From Rhizobiaceae bacterium (lineage in GTDB: Bacteria; Pseudomonadota; Alphaproteobacteria; Rhizobiales; Rhizobiaceae), in assembly GCA_023953835.1 (NCBI GenBank), contig JAMLJB010000001.1, positions 806,001 to 870,000 of the forward strand: 64,000 nt of DNA. The letters run 5' to 3'. The translations under genes and the position numbers were made by a program. The notes under the pieces are model-generated. The model worked only from the letters and a program-made list of their open reading frames with translations, was not told where the DNA came from and ran no database searches. Within the stretch, counting starts at the first letter, position 1; every line of letters begins with the position of its first letter. Shown here in pieces: positions 44,049 to 53,363 of the stretch.

Positions 44049-44063
44049 GGCCGCGCTCCCTCT

Positions 44064-45803
44064 CTAGTAATCGAGCCTCTCCTTGTCCTCGAACAGCGTG
44101 ACCGGCGGGAAAGCGCGCTCGTCCGTGATGACGTCGAGGACGACCGTCGACCGGGAAGCCATTGCCTTTTCAAGGGCGGGCAGGAACTCCTCCGGCTTGT
44201 CAACGCGAATGCCGGTCAGTCCGCACGCCCGGGCGATGGCCGCATGATCGACAGCTGCGAAATCGCAGACATCGGTGTGGTCGCCCCAGATCACTTTCTC
44301 GGCATGCTTCTGGTAGCCGAGAATCTGGTTATTCAGCACGATCAGCGTCACCGGTAGACCCATGCGCTGCGAGGTTTCAAGCTCGGACCAGACATGCGCG
44401 AACCCACCGTCACCGACGAGGCCGACCACCCTTGCGTCCGGACGGGCGGCCTTCGCGCCAAGCGCAAAGGGAAGTCCCCAGCCCAGCCCGGCAAGACCGC
44501 GCGGCGTGAGGAAACGCTGCCCCGCCTTCCTGGCTTCCAGGAAATTGGCAACCCAGATCGACGAATAGCTCGCATCGGCCACGACGATGTCGTTCGGCGT
44601 GAGTATGGTGTTCAGATCGCGCATGAGACGCTCGGGCCTGAGCGGCGACTTGTCCATGTCCACAACTCGGGCAACTTCCTTGCGATGCGCCTGGATGCCT
44701 TCCGAGATGGTCTTTTCGACCCCCGCACGCGCCTTCTTGCGAGCAGAGAGGTCGAGAGTCTTCATTGCCTCGGTCAGCGCCTGCAACGCCAGCCTGGCGT
44801 CGGCGACGATGCGCACCTCGGCCTCGTAGTTGCGGCCGATCTCCTGCGGGTCGATGTCGATCTGGATGTATCGTGCGTCGCGCGGATACAGCGACCAGGA
44901 ATCGGTGCCGTTCTGGTTGGTCCGGTTTCCGACAAGAAGAACGACGTCGGCATTCTCGACCATTGGCCGCAGGAACTTGCCGCGCGCCCGCGTGCCCATG
45001 AAATAGCCGACGGGGCCAAGGCTGAGGGGATGTTCTTCCGAGACCGCACCCTTGCCCATCGAGGTTGTTGCGACCGGCAGGCATGCGACTTCCTGCAGCT
45101 CGGCAAGCTCGTCGGCGGCATCGGACACATGCACGCCGCCGCCGGCGATCACCAGAGGAGCCTTGGCCGACGCCAGCAGTTCGGCTGCCTGTTCTATCGC
45201 CTTTGGATCGGGACCCGAACGATCCAGCGGAAAGCTGCCGAGATTGGCCTGCCGCGGATGCTCATAGCGTGCCACTGGCTCATCGAACATATCGATGGGC
45301 GCGATAAGCACCGCCGGACCCGGACGCCCGGATGCAGCCGCCGTGAAGGCCATGTCGATATAGTCGTCGATGCGCTCGGCTTCGCTCACGCGGCGTATCC
45401 ACTTCGCCACACCCTTGAACAGGTCGAGATGATCGAGCTCCTGAAAGGCGTTGCGGTCGGTCATCTTGCGGTGCACGTCCTGCACGATCGCTACCACGGG
45501 TATCGACGCCTTCAGAGCTTCCGCGAGGCCCGCGACCAGAAGCGTCGCGGCTGGTCCGTTCTGGCCCGTCACCACCGGCACCTTATGGCTGGTGCGCGCA
45601 TAGGCATCAGCCATCGCAGCACCTGCATTTTCCGTGCGGTATCCGATCTGCCGGATTCCATAGTCCGGGGCCGCGAGAAAAAGTGCTGAGGGAATGGACT
45701 GGCCGAAGATGACCTCCACCCCATGTCGTTTGAGCGCGGCGGCAAAAACCTGCGCGCCGGTCATATTCGAGATTTGTTCTGGTTCTTTTGCGTAAGCGTT
45801 CAT
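44064..45803 (-). CDS. thiamine pyrophosphate-dependent enzyme, acetolactate synthase-like
   Basis: The 579-residue enzyme has the three-domain TPP fold. The activating Glu is in YRTENAGAAMADAYAR, the central domain follows with IVQDVHRKMTDRNAFQ, and the cofactor motif is VGDGGFAHVWSELETS followed by LNNQILGYQ. These enzymes cleave or join bonds next to a carbonyl. Its position between the CoA-transferase pair and dhaKL suggests cleavage of a 2-oxo or cyclic dione intermediate to give a ketose or dihydroxyacetone for DhaKL. The exact reaction is not evident; it is shorter than IolD. Confidence 0.9.
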   Translation of the reverse strand: MNAYAKEPEQISNMTGAQVFAAALKRHGVEVIFGQSIPSALFLAAPDYGIRQIGYRTENAGAAMADAYARTSHKVPVVTGQNGPAATLLVAGLAEALKASIPVVAIVQDVHRKMTDRNAFQELDHLDLFKGVAKWIRRVSEAERIDDYIDMAFTAAASGRPGPAVLIAPIDMFDEPVARYEHPRQANLGSFPLDRSGPDPKAIEQAAELLASAKAPLVIAGGGVHVSDAADELAELQEVACLPVATTSMGKGAVSEEHPLSLGPVGYFMGTRARGKFLRPMVENADVVLLVGNRTNQNGTDSWSLYPRDARYIQIDIDPQEIGRNYEAEVRIVADARLALQALTEAMKTLDLSARKKARAGVEKTISEGIQAHRKEVARVVDMDKSPLRPERLMRDLNTILTPNDIVVADASYSSIWVANFLEARKAGQRFLTPRGLAGLGWGLPFALGAKAARPDARVVGLVGDGGFAHVWSELETSQRMGLPVTLIVLNNQILGYQKHAEKVIWGDHTDVCDFAAVDHAAIARACGLTGIRVDKPEEFLPALEKAMASRSTVVLDVITDERAFPPVTLFEDKERLDY

Positions 45804-45836
45804 AGTCTCGTTCCAGTATTGGGCAATGCCCTTGGC

Positions 45837-46676
45837 TTATGATGGCAACAGCAGACCGCGAGAATCGATGACCTCCCGGATCAAGCGGACGATTTCGGCA
45901 TCCGGTTCAGGCGTTTGCGGCGCGCCGTCCAGGGAACCCAAATCAAATCCCGTGGCGTCGCGCACTTCCTGCGGATCAACGCCCTTGTGGATGGAACGGA
46001 CCTTCATCCGTCCCGTATCCTCGTCGAAATCGAAAACGCAAAGTGGCGTCAGCACGAAGCGCGGACCGCCCCAGTCGAGACCGAGCGCCTCGCGACCCTT
46101 GCGGCCGCCGGGAAAGCCGACGCCCGAAACGAAGTCGACCTTGTCCACGAAGATCCTTCGCTCGTGGCGCGGCATCATCACGTATTCGCGCCGGAAGCAG
46201 ACCATGTGCTCGGGTTGCAGGATGGGTCCGACGAGCCTGACCTTCGGCCGGTCATGCGGCCCGATGCAGACAGAATTGATGTTGCCGACCTTGTCGACCT
46301 GAACCGCCGACGAAAAGCCGAAGGTGATGTCACCGCGCTTCAGCGCCCAATGGCCGGGATAATCCCGCGTGCGGGCCTCGGCCGGAAGGTCCCTGAGCTG
46401 CGCGTCATGCTCGCAATCCGGCATCCTGTCGAGCACGCTGAGGTCGGGATTGTGATAGCAGCCCGCGAGCAACATCGTCAGGTCGGGCGCGTGCAGGCGT
46501 CGCGCAAGCTCCATGGCGACGACGGGAATGCCGGTGCCCCAGATCGCCGCCGCCTTGCCGGTCAGCAGTCCCGTGAAGCCCACCTCGCGGTCGGCCATGT
46601 CCATGGCAAGCAGCGCGGCCAATGTCTCGTAAAGCGTGACATCGCCGGTACGGCGCGGTGCGATTTCAGCGCTCAC
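45837..46676 (-). CDS. class I CoA-transferase-like beta subunit (pair 1, IpdB-like)
   Basis: The 279-residue protein has the family fold: GFTGLLTGKAAAIWGTGIPV, ITFGFSSAVQVDKVGNINSV and GFPGGRKGREALGLDWGGP. The catalytic Glu expected in an ESG motif is replaced: TMLLAGC aligns with TLVFESG of pair 2, so the Glu is A71. That is the pattern of IpdB-type hydrolases. The start is GTG 46676, overlapping the alpha stop (GTGA). It follows system 2 permease genes and precedes the TPP enzyme. Confidence 0.88.
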   Translation of the reverse strand: MSAEIAPRRTGDVTLYETLAALLAMDMADREVGFTGLLTGKAAAIWGTGIPVVAMELARRLHAPDLTMLLAGCYHNPDLSVLDRMPDCEHDAQLRDLPAEARTRDYPGHWALKRGDITFGFSSAVQVDKVGNINSVCIGPHDRPKVRLVGPILQPEHMVCFRREYVMMPRHERRIFVDKVDFVSGVGFPGGRKGREALGLDWGGPRFVLTPLCVFDFDEDTGRMKVRSIHKGVDPQEVRDATGFDLGSLDGAPQTPEPDAEIVRLIREVIDSRGLLLPS

Positions 46677-47566
46677 GACAAATCTCCCAGATCTACAAGC
46701 TTGGCCAGGCGGGCGCCGCCTATGCGGTCCAGATAGGCATCGTTGCCATCCACGCGCACAAATGCCTCGAGCCACACATCGAGCGCTTCGTCGCTCTCGG
46801 ATGCGGCAACCCATTCGCCATATGCATCGCGGTCGGCGTTATAGGCGCCGAGGGCCGGTGTCGGGTGTGCGCCCCACGGCATTTCGACCACCGCCTCCAC
46901 CTGATAGGATGCGATCTGCACCTGGTCCGCGTGGCGTCGGATAAAGGCCTCGTCGACTATCTTCTCCGCGGTCACGATGACCCGGTCGCAGGATCGCGCG
47001 ATCAGAACGTCGTTCGACTGGGGCAGCAGGTAGCGGCGCGGCAACACCACATTGCCCCGCCTGTCGGCGGCAAGCGCGTGGATGACGGCGACCTCGGCAT
47101 TGGCGGCTGGAACCGCATACATGATGCGACCCGTCAGCGGACAATCGAACTTCTTGATGTCGGGGTTTGAGGTCAGGATGTCGAGACCGCCGAGGAACGG
47201 AACGGGCCAGAACGGCAGGTTCTCCATATTGGCGCGAAACCTGTCCCAACTCACCATTTCCGGGTAGTCGACGACGCGCAGCCTGCCCGCCTCGACCGCG
47301 CGCCGGTACTGCCGTGCCAGACCATATGCTTCCAGCCCGACATAGGATGTCTCCACGCAGGCAAGCGCACCGACAGCCGCCAGAAGGTCGACCTCATAGG
47401 ACTGGGCCGAACCGATGACGGTGAGGTTCCTGCGCCCCTGCCGCACGAGTTCGCGCACGAAGCCCATCGGCTTCTGATAGACAGCGAATCCGCCGAAGGC
47501 GATGCGCGCGCCGTCCGGCACGCTTTGAGCGGCTTCCGCTGCTGAGATGACTTTAGAGCGTGACAC
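46673..47566 (-). CDS. class I CoA-transferase-like alpha subunit (pair 1, IpdA-like)
   Basis: The 297-residue subunit has the family blocks RIAFGGFAVYQKPMGFVREL, VETSYVGLEAYGLARQYRRA, VVDYPEMVSWDRFRAN, AEVAVIHALAADRRGNV and EAVVEMPWGAHPTPA. E103 (YPE) matches the Glu that acts as catalytic base in IpdA (Glu105 there). The start is GTG 47566 with GGAAA upstream, 10 bases after the system 2 permease stop. Confidence 0.9.
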   Translation of the reverse strand: MSRSKVISAAEAAQSVPDGARIAFGGFAVYQKPMGFVRELVRQGRRNLTVIGSAQSYEVDLLAAVGALACVETSYVGLEAYGLARQYRRAVEAGRLRVVDYPEMVSWDRFRANMENLPFWPVPFLGGLDILTSNPDIKKFDCPLTGRIMYAVPAANAEVAVIHALAADRRGNVVLPRRYLLPQSNDVLIARSCDRVIVTAEKIVDEAFIRRHADQVQIASYQVEAVVEMPWGAHPTPALGAYNADRDAYGEWVAASESDEALDVWLEAFVRVDGNDAYLDRIGGARLAKLVDLGDLS

Positions 47567-47576
47567 TTTCCGTTTC

Positions 47577-48599
47577 CTATCTGCGGAGCATCGACCACCA
47601 GACCGCGAGGATGATCACGAGGCCTTGGGCAATCAGGAAGATGACGGGATCAATCCCGTTGAGAACGAGACCGTTGCGGAGAACGGCGACGAAGAAGACG
47701 CCAAGAATGGTGCCAATGATGCGGCCCTTGCCGCCCGAAAGCAGGGTGCCGCCGACGATGACCGCGGCGATCACGTCGAGTTCCATCAACTCGCCCACGG
47801 TCGGACTGCCCGAATTGAGCCGCGCGACAAGCATCATGCCGCCCGCCGCGCTGAGCATCTGGACGATGACCATCACCGCGATGCGCAGCCGCGCGACCTT
47901 GACGCCGTATCTGCGCGCCGTTTCGGCGTCGCCGCCGATTGCATAGAGATGGCGCCCGAAGGGCATTGTCGACAGCACGATCCAGCCTGCCGCGATGACC
48001 GCCATCATGGCCCAGACGGGAAAGGAAAGTCCAAGGAAGCTGCCATACCAGATGACTTCAAGATCGCGCGGCATCGGTCCGATGGTCAGACCGTCGCTGA
48101 CGTAGAACGCCACGCCGCGCAGGGCGGACAACAGGCCGAGCGTGGTGATGAAGGTCGGAATTTCCCAGACGACTCTCAGCATGCCGACAAAGGCGCCGAC
48201 GAGCGCCGCCTGCGCCAGTACGAGCAGTGCCGACAGGTAGATCGGAATGCCGAATTGTACGGTGAATACGGCAAACAGTGTGCCCGCCAGCCCGACCTGT
48301 GCCCCGACCGAAAGGTCAATCTCCCCGGTCACGATCACCATCGTCATGCCGACCGCGATAATCGCGATCACCGAGGTCTGTTGCAGAAGGGTGGTGAAAT
48401 TTTCAGTGGAAAGAAAATTCTGGGCGTTTAGGGAAAAAAGCACGACCAGCGCCGCAAGGGCAACGGCGACGCCGATCTCCGCGCGCCATGCCGAAAGGTC
48501 GACGCCGGGGCTTGGAACCCCCCTTCCGCTTTTGATGCTGGATTGCATGACGATCATCTGCTTTCGGGCGTTCCGTTCCGGGGATGCTGGCGGCTGCAT
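47577..48599 (-). CDS. CUT2 sugar ABC transporter permease (system 2)
   Basis: The 340-residue permease has VIVTGEIDLSVGAQVGLAGT, IPTFITTLGLLSALRGVAFY, GRHLYAIGGDAETARRYGV and IAAVIVGGTLLSGGKGRI. ATG 48599 was kept because it is 31 bases after the binding-protein stop; ATGs at 48557 and 48548 are also possible. System 2 has its ATPase on the other strand at 50.9 kb. Confidence 0.92.
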   Translation of the reverse strand: MQPPASPERNARKQMIVMQSSIKSGRGVPSPGVDLSAWRAEIGVAVALAALVVLFSLNAQNFLSTENFTTLLQQTSVIAIIAVGMTMVIVTGEIDLSVGAQVGLAGTLFAVFTVQFGIPIYLSALLVLAQAALVGAFVGMLRVVWEIPTFITTLGLLSALRGVAFYVSDGLTIGPMPRDLEVIWYGSFLGLSFPVWAMMAVIAAGWIVLSTMPFGRHLYAIGGDAETARRYGVKVARLRIAVMVIVQMLSAAGGMMLVARLNSGSPTVGELMELDVIAAVIVGGTLLSGGKGRIIGTILGVFFVAVLRNGLVLNGIDPVIFLIAQGLVIILAVWWSMLRR

Positions 48600-48630
48600 G
48601 CTGGCCCACGCCGCCGCGTCCCCAAAGTCC

Positions 48631-49593
48631 TCATTTCGCCAAGGATTTCACCAGATCGAGATAGGACTTGATGTTGTCAGGGTCGTCGCGGCTGTAGAGC
48701 TTGACGTCGACCGAAACCTTGCGCGGCTGCGCCTCGCCCTTAAGGCTCTTGACCGCGGTCTCGACCGCCACATAGCCGATCTTGTAGGGCTGCTGGTCGG
48801 ATACCGCGTAGACATTGCCGTCCTTGTCCAGCATCGCCTCGGCCAGTTCCTGGCTCATGTCCACGCCGTAGAGCTTTACCTTGCTGGAGGTGCGCCGCGC
48901 CGCAGCGGCAGCGCCCGACATCGAGCCCGAATTGGACGCCCAGACGGCCGAAACGTCCGGTGTGCGCTGCAGGATCGTCTCCAGCGCGTTGGCGCCCTGC
49001 TCGGGGGTCGCCGCCGCGATCTTGTTGACGATCTCGATCGAACCGTCCTCAAGATTGGACATCGCCCCGGTGAGGCGGTTTTGCATGTTGGGATTGGTCG
49101 GCGGAAGCGTGATCAGCGCAATCTTGCCGCCGCCTGCCGCGTCCAGCTCCTCGCGCATCTTCTTCGTAACCGTCGCGGCGAGCTGGACACTGTCGACGCC
49201 GATCGTATGGCTCGCCACGTCCGCATCGGCCAGAGGCGCGTCGTAGTCGACGATCATGATGCCGCGGTCCTTGGCCCGCTTGACGGCGGCGACGGACGCC
49301 TGCGCATCGAGCGGCGGAAGGATGATTGCCTTCACGCCGCGCGTCGCCATATCCTCGACGACCTGCGCCTCCGTTGCCAGTTGCCTGCGGTTGAGGCCGA
49401 CGGCGAGGTCTACATCATATTTCGCGGCGGCATCCGACATGCCGCGCTCGACCTGCTGCCAGAATTGCGAGTCGCGGGCATAGATGAGCGCACCGATGGA
49501 GAGCTTCCCGTCCTGCGCGAAGACAGGCGTCGACATGAGCATGACACCGGTCACCGCGACCGATGCAATCGCATTCACCAATCTGTTGATCAT
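48631..49593 (-). CDS. CUT2 sugar ABC transporter substrate-binding protein (system 2)
   Basis: The 320-residue receptor has a Sec signal (LVNAIASVAVTGVMLMSTPVFA) and type 1 binding-fold blocks IGALIYARDSQFWQQVERGM, GLNRRQLATEAQVVEDMATR and GVKAIILPPLDAQASVAAVK, then IMIVDYDAPL. An 18-bp perfect AATAGAAACGTTTCTATT palindrome lies 87 bases upstream. It is the first gene of the operon running to dhaL. Confidence 0.93.
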   Translation of the reverse strand: MINRLVNAIASVAVTGVMLMSTPVFAQDGKLSIGALIYARDSQFWQQVERGMSDAAAKYDVDLAVGLNRRQLATEAQVVEDMATRGVKAIILPPLDAQASVAAVKRAKDRGIMIVDYDAPLADADVASHTIGVDSVQLAATVTKKMREELDAAGGGKIALITLPPTNPNMQNRLTGAMSNLEDGSIEIVNKIAAATPEQGANALETILQRTPDVSAVWASNSGSMSGAAAAARRTSSKVKLYGVDMSQELAEAMLDKDGNVYAVSDQQPYKIGYVAVETAVKSLKGEAQPRKVSVDVKLYSRDDPDNIKSYLDLVKSLAK

Positions 49594-49680
49594 TGTATTC
49601 CTCCCTTAACGTTTCCGCTCGACGCGATTTTTTCTCGTTCACCGTCGCCGACATGCATGCAAAGCCGGTCGGCGACGATC

Positions 49681-49698
49681 AATAGAAACGTTTCTATT
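49681..49698. promoter_or_regulatory. LacI-type operator, site 3
   Basis: AATAGAAACGTTTCTATT, a perfect 18-bp palindrome between the lacI-family gene and the system 2 binding-protein gene. Confidence 0.85.
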
Positions 49699-49739
49699 CA
49701 GGAATACGCAAGAGCAACAAAAAGTGTCAACCGAAAAGT

Positions 49740-50762
49740 TCAGCGAGGTTGAGCGGAAGTCGTCGAGCCGCGCACAATGAGCCGCGTCGGCAGGATCAGC
49801 GTTTCGGGCGGACGCGACGGATCGTCGATCCTTTTCAGCAGCAATTGACCCGCGCTCGTCCCCATGGCGCGCTTCTCCAGCCGGATCGTCGTCAGGTCGA
49901 TCGACTTCAGCGCGGCAAGGTCGATATCGTCCAGCCCAACCACCGAGATATCGCCCGGCACGCTTATCCCGCGCTCTGAAAGCCCCTGCATCAGGCCGAT
50001 GGCGTTCATGTCGTTGCTTGCGAAGACGCAGGTCGGAGGGGTGCGCAGGCTGGAAAAGAAGCCTGCGGCTTCCAGACCCTTCTGAAAGCTGTAGCGGCCC
50101 TCAAAAATGTAGTTCTCCGGATCCTCAAAACCCAACTCGACCGCCGTTTCGCGAAAGGCACACAGCCTTTCCTGAGCAGAACTCGACTTCAGCGGTCCCG
50201 TGACGAAACCGACTCGCTGATGGCCGATGCGCTTCACATAGCGCAGCGCCTCGACCAGACCGCCGCGATTGTCGGACCCCACATAATCCAGCGAAAGGCT
50301 GGCATGACGCCTTTGCAGGAGCACCGCGGGCACACCGGCGGCCAGCAGGTCCCGCACCCTGTCGTCGTCAAGATGCTGGGAAATCATCACGAGCCCGTCC
50401 ACCTGATGGTCGATCAGCGTGCGCATGGCATTCACCTGACGGTCGAGGTCGCCGTCCGTACTGGCCAGCAGGAGCGTGCAGCCGGCTTTGAGCGCAACAT
50501 CCTCAACACCCCTGACGAAGGCGGAAGCAGACGGATTCGCGACATCCTCGATGAGGATGCCGAGCGCGAAACTGCGATGCGCACGAAGCGAGCGGGCAAC
50601 GATCGACGCCCTATAGCCCAGCCGTTCCGCCACCTCCATGACCTGGGCGCGGGTTTCGGGCCTGACAAGCGACTTGCCGGCGAGTGCGTTCGAAACGGTT
50701 GACAGCGCAAGCCCGGTTTCCCTTGCGACGTCCTTGATTGTCACACGTTTACGATCTTGCAC
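49740..50762 (-). CDS. LacI-family transcriptional regulator
   Basis: The 340-residue repressor has the N-terminal helix-turn-helix TIKDVARETGLALSTVSNAL and hinge YRASIVARSLRAHRS, then the sugar-binding core (LGILIEDVANPSASAFVRGV, RVGFVTGP, CVFASNDMNAIGLMQGL). Ligand residues cannot be assigned. The start is GTG 50762. It lies between AAAACGTTTT sites at 49681 and 50797, and is the sole LacI protein in the window, so it probably controls its own gene and systems 1-3. Confidence 0.94.
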   Translation of the reverse strand: MQDRKRVTIKDVARETGLALSTVSNALAGKSLVRPETRAQVMEVAERLGYRASIVARSLRAHRSFALGILIEDVANPSASAFVRGVEDVALKAGCTLLLASTDGDLDRQVNAMRTLIDHQVDGLVMISQHLDDDRVRDLLAAGVPAVLLQRRHASLSLDYVGSDNRGGLVEALRYVKRIGHQRVGFVTGPLKSSSAQERLCAFRETAVELGFEDPENYIFEGRYSFQKGLEAAGFFSSLRTPPTCVFASNDMNAIGLMQGLSERGISVPGDISVVGLDDIDLAALKSIDLTTIRLEKRAMGTSAGQLLLKRIDDPSRPPETLILPTRLIVRGSTTSAQPR

Positions 50763-50796
50763 CCCGACCTCATTGACAGCGAATAAGTGTACCGCG

Positions 50797-50810
50797 TAAA
50801 AACGTTTTTA
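50797..50810. promoter_or_regulatory. LacI-type operator, site 4
   Basis: TAAAAACGTTTTTA, a perfect 14-bp palindrome between the divergent lacI-family gene and the ATPase/CoA-transferase operon. It would give autoregulation. Confidence 0.82.
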
Positions 50811-50899
50811 TGATCTGCTTGTTTTAGAGATACCGTGTTTCCGCTTCTGTGTCGATGACAAGGGATCAAAGGAGGGACAAGGGATCAAGGGAGGAAGTC

Positions 50900-51679
50900 A
50901 TGGCAGGTGAAGATTCACCTCGCGAAATCCTGCTGAGGATTCGCGGCCTCAAGAAGAATTACGGCAGCATCGAAGCACTGCGGGGCGTCGATCTCGACAT
51001 CCGGAGCGGCGAGACGGTTGCGCTGGTGGGCGACAACGGCGCGGGCAAATCGACATTGGTCAAATTGATCTCTGGCGCGATCCAGCCGAGCGCGGGCGAA
51101 ATGAATTTCAAGGGCCAGCCGGTGCGCCTTGCCTCGACCGACGCGGCGCGTTCGCTCGGCATCGAGACGGTCTACCAAGACCTCGGTCTCTGCAACAATC
51201 TTTCGGTCTGGGAAAACATCTTTCTCGGCCGCGAGGAAACCGTCGGCTTCGGCCCGCTGCGATTTCTGGCGAAGCGGGCAATGGTCCGCCGCAGCGCCGA
51301 GGCTCTTCACGGCCTGACAATTAACGTGCCTTCGCCACGTGCCAACGTGTCCGGCCTTTCCGGGGGCCAGCGCCAGGCTGTTTCGCTGGCGCGCACGAAG
51401 CTCTGGAAGAGCGCGCTCGTCGTGCTCGACGAACCAACCGCTGCCCTCGGCGTGCAGGAAACCGAAAGGGCGATGCAGGCCGTGCGCAAACTTCAATCGG
51501 AAGGCGTCGCCATCATCCTGATTACCCACCAGATGCCGATGGCGCTCGATCTGGCGGACCGGATCATTGTGCTGCGGCGTGGCGAAAAGGTCGGCGACCT
51601 GCCGTCCCGGGGAGTGACCGGAGACAATATCGTGGCGTTGATAACCGGTGCGCGCGAGCGCCAGATCGAAGCGGCCTGA
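50900..51679 (+). CDS. CUT2 sugar ABC transporter ATPase, single domain (system 2)
   Basis: The 259-residue single-domain ATPase (FrcA-like) has Walker A GDNGAGKSTLVKLI, signature LSGGQRQAVSLARTKL and Walker B VVLDEPTAALG. GGGAGGAAGTC precedes ATG 50900. It starts a five-gene operon with two CoA-transferase pairs and no permease, so its partner is probably the permease at 47.6 kb on the other side of lacI. Confidence 0.93.
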   Translation: MAGEDSPREILLRIRGLKKNYGSIEALRGVDLDIRSGETVALVGDNGAGKSTLVKLISGAIQPSAGEMNFKGQPVRLASTDAARSLGIETVYQDLGLCNNLSVWENIFLGREETVGFGPLRFLAKRAMVRRSAEALHGLTINVPSPRANVSGLSGGQRQAVSLARTKLWKSALVVLDEPTAALGVQETERAMQAVRKLQSEGVAIILITHQMPMALDLADRIIVLRRGEKVGDLPSRGVTGDNIVALITGARERQIEAA

Positions 51680-51680
51680 C

Positions 51681-52604
51681 ATGAGCGGCAAGCTGATATT
51701 ACTCGATGAAGCGCTGGCAATGGTGCCGGACGGAAGCGCGATCACGGCAGGCGGCTTCGCCCATTCACACCAGCCCCTCGGCTTCCTGCGCGCGCTGATC
51801 GCTCAGGGGCGCTCGAAACTTGCGCTGATGGGCGTCGCGGAATGCTGGGCAGCGGAATGGCTCGCGGCCGCAGGCATGCTCGATCGCTGCTGGTTCTCCA
51901 ATTTCATGTTCGAGGGATTCGGACGATGCCGGCGGTTTTCGGAGGCGATCGAGGCAGGCGAACTGGAGGTGGAGGACCACAGCCATTTCGGCATGGTCAT
52001 GCGCTTCGTGGCAGCCGGGCAGCGCTTGCCCTTCATGCCGCTGCTCGCCGAAGCAGGAACCGATATCGTCGCGGTTGCAGGCTTTGAAAGGCCGGATCAA
52101 AAGACCGCGCGGCTTGCTTCCCCCTTCGCCGATGCGCGGCAGGTGACCGTCACCTCGCCCCTGTCGCCCGACGTCGCCATCATTCATGCCGCGCGCGCCG
52201 ACAAACGCGGCAATGTCCAGCTTTTCGGCGCTTCGTCGGTGATCGAGGAACAGGCGGCGGCGGCAAAGAAGGTGATCGTCACCGTCGAGGAGATCGTGCC
52301 CGGCGAGACCTTCGCGCGCAGGCCGGAAGCAACCCTTCTGCCCGGCCTGATGGTGGATGCCGTGGTTCATCTGCCATTCGGAGCGTGGCCGACCGGCGTC
52401 TACGGCTATTACGACCCCGATCTCGACTTCCTGCGCAGCTACTACGAAGCCTCACGTGACGCGAAAAGCTGCACCGCATGGATCGAACAGCATCTGAAAT
52501 CGCCGCGAAACCACTGGGACTGGCTGGACCGCGCAGGCGTGACGAGGCTTCTGGCGCTGAGGCCGGACCCTGCGCTCGGCTATCGTCCCGGAGGCGCGCG
52601 ATGA
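51681..52604 (+). CDS. class I CoA-transferase alpha subunit (pair 2)
   Basis: The 307-residue alpha subunit has SAITAGGFAHSHQPLGFLRA, SNFMFEGFGRCRRF, DHSHFGMVMRFVAAG, DVAIIHAARADKRGNVQLFG and VVHLPFGAWPTGVYG. At the residue where the IpdA-like subunits have Glu it has H102 (HSH). Together with the intact Glu of its beta partner this pair looks like a true CoA-transferase. It begins one base after the ATPase stop and overlaps the beta gene by 4 bases. Confidence 0.9.
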   Translation: MSGKLILLDEALAMVPDGSAITAGGFAHSHQPLGFLRALIAQGRSKLALMGVAECWAAEWLAAAGMLDRCWFSNFMFEGFGRCRRFSEAIEAGELEVEDHSHFGMVMRFVAAGQRLPFMPLLAEAGTDIVAVAGFERPDQKTARLASPFADARQVTVTSPLSPDVAIIHAARADKRGNVQLFGASSVIEEQAAAAKKVIVTVEEIVPGETFARRPEATLLPGLMVDAVVHLPFGAWPTGVYGYYDPDLDFLRSYYEASRDAKSCTAWIEQHLKSPRNHWDWLDRAGVTRLLALRPDPALGYRPGGAR

Positions 52605-53362
52605 GCAATCCCGATGCATTGATGGCGATTGCCGCCTCCCGCGAGATCGCAAACGGCGAGGTCGCCTTCATCGGCACCGGATTGCCGATGGTGGCCGCCT
52701 ATCTGGCCAAGGCCACCCATGCGCCTGAGGTCACGCTCGTCTTCGAGTCCGGCATCATCGATCCCGCGCCGCTGGAGCTTGCAACTGGGGTGGGCGAATA
52801 CCGGCTGGCCTACGGCGCAACCTCGATCAAGGGAACCCGCGCGGCCCTGTCGCTGCTGCAACAGGGCAAGATCGACATCGGCTTTCTGGGAACCGCCGAG
52901 ATCGACCCCTACGGCAACCTGAACTCCACCGTGATCGGCGACTACCGAAAGCCGCGGGTGAGGCTGCCCGGTTCGGGCGGTGCGAACGACATTGCCTCGA
53001 TGGCCGGGCGAACCGTCATCATCGCGCGAACCGGGAAGCGCCGTTTCGTGGAGAAGCTGAACTACATAACGACGCCCGGACACCTGACCGGACCCGGAGC
53101 GCGCGCAGCCGCCGGGCTGCCGGGCGGCGGACCTGTGCATATCATCACCGACATGGGCGTGCTCGGCTTCGATCCGAAAACGCTACGCATGCGCGCCGAG
53201 CGGCTGTTTCCCGGCGTCACGCTGGCGCAGTTGCAGGAAGGCATCGGGTTCCATCTGGAACCTTGCGAGACGCTGGCGGAAGAACCGCAGCCCGATTCGC
53301 AAATTCTGGACCTGCTGCGCGCAATCGACCCGGCCGGCATCTACATCAAGCAGGAGGACTGA
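52601..53362 (+). CDS. class I CoA-transferase beta subunit with catalytic Glu (pair 2)
   Basis: The 253-residue subunit keeps the catalytic motif TLVFESGIID, with E49 as the thioester-forming Glu of glutaconate-type CoA-transferases. Other blocks are IDIGFLGTAEIDPYGNLNST, NDIASMAGRTVIIARTGKRRF and GLPGGGPVHIITDMGVLGFD. It is the only one of the four beta subunits here with this Glu, so it is expected to transfer CoA between acids, providing substrate for the IpdAB-like pair encoded next. Confidence 0.9.
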   Translation: MSNPDALMAIAASREIANGEVAFIGTGLPMVAAYLAKATHAPEVTLVFESGIIDPAPLELATGVGEYRLAYGATSIKGTRAALSLLQQGKIDIGFLGTAEIDPYGNLNSTVIGDYRKPRVRLPGSGGANDIASMAGRTVIIARTGKRRFVEKLNYITTPGHLTGPGARAAAGLPGGGPVHIITDMGVLGFDPKTLRMRAERLFPGVTLAQLQEGIGFHLEPCETLAEEPQPDSQILDLLRAIDPAGIYIKQED

Positions 53363-53363
53363 G

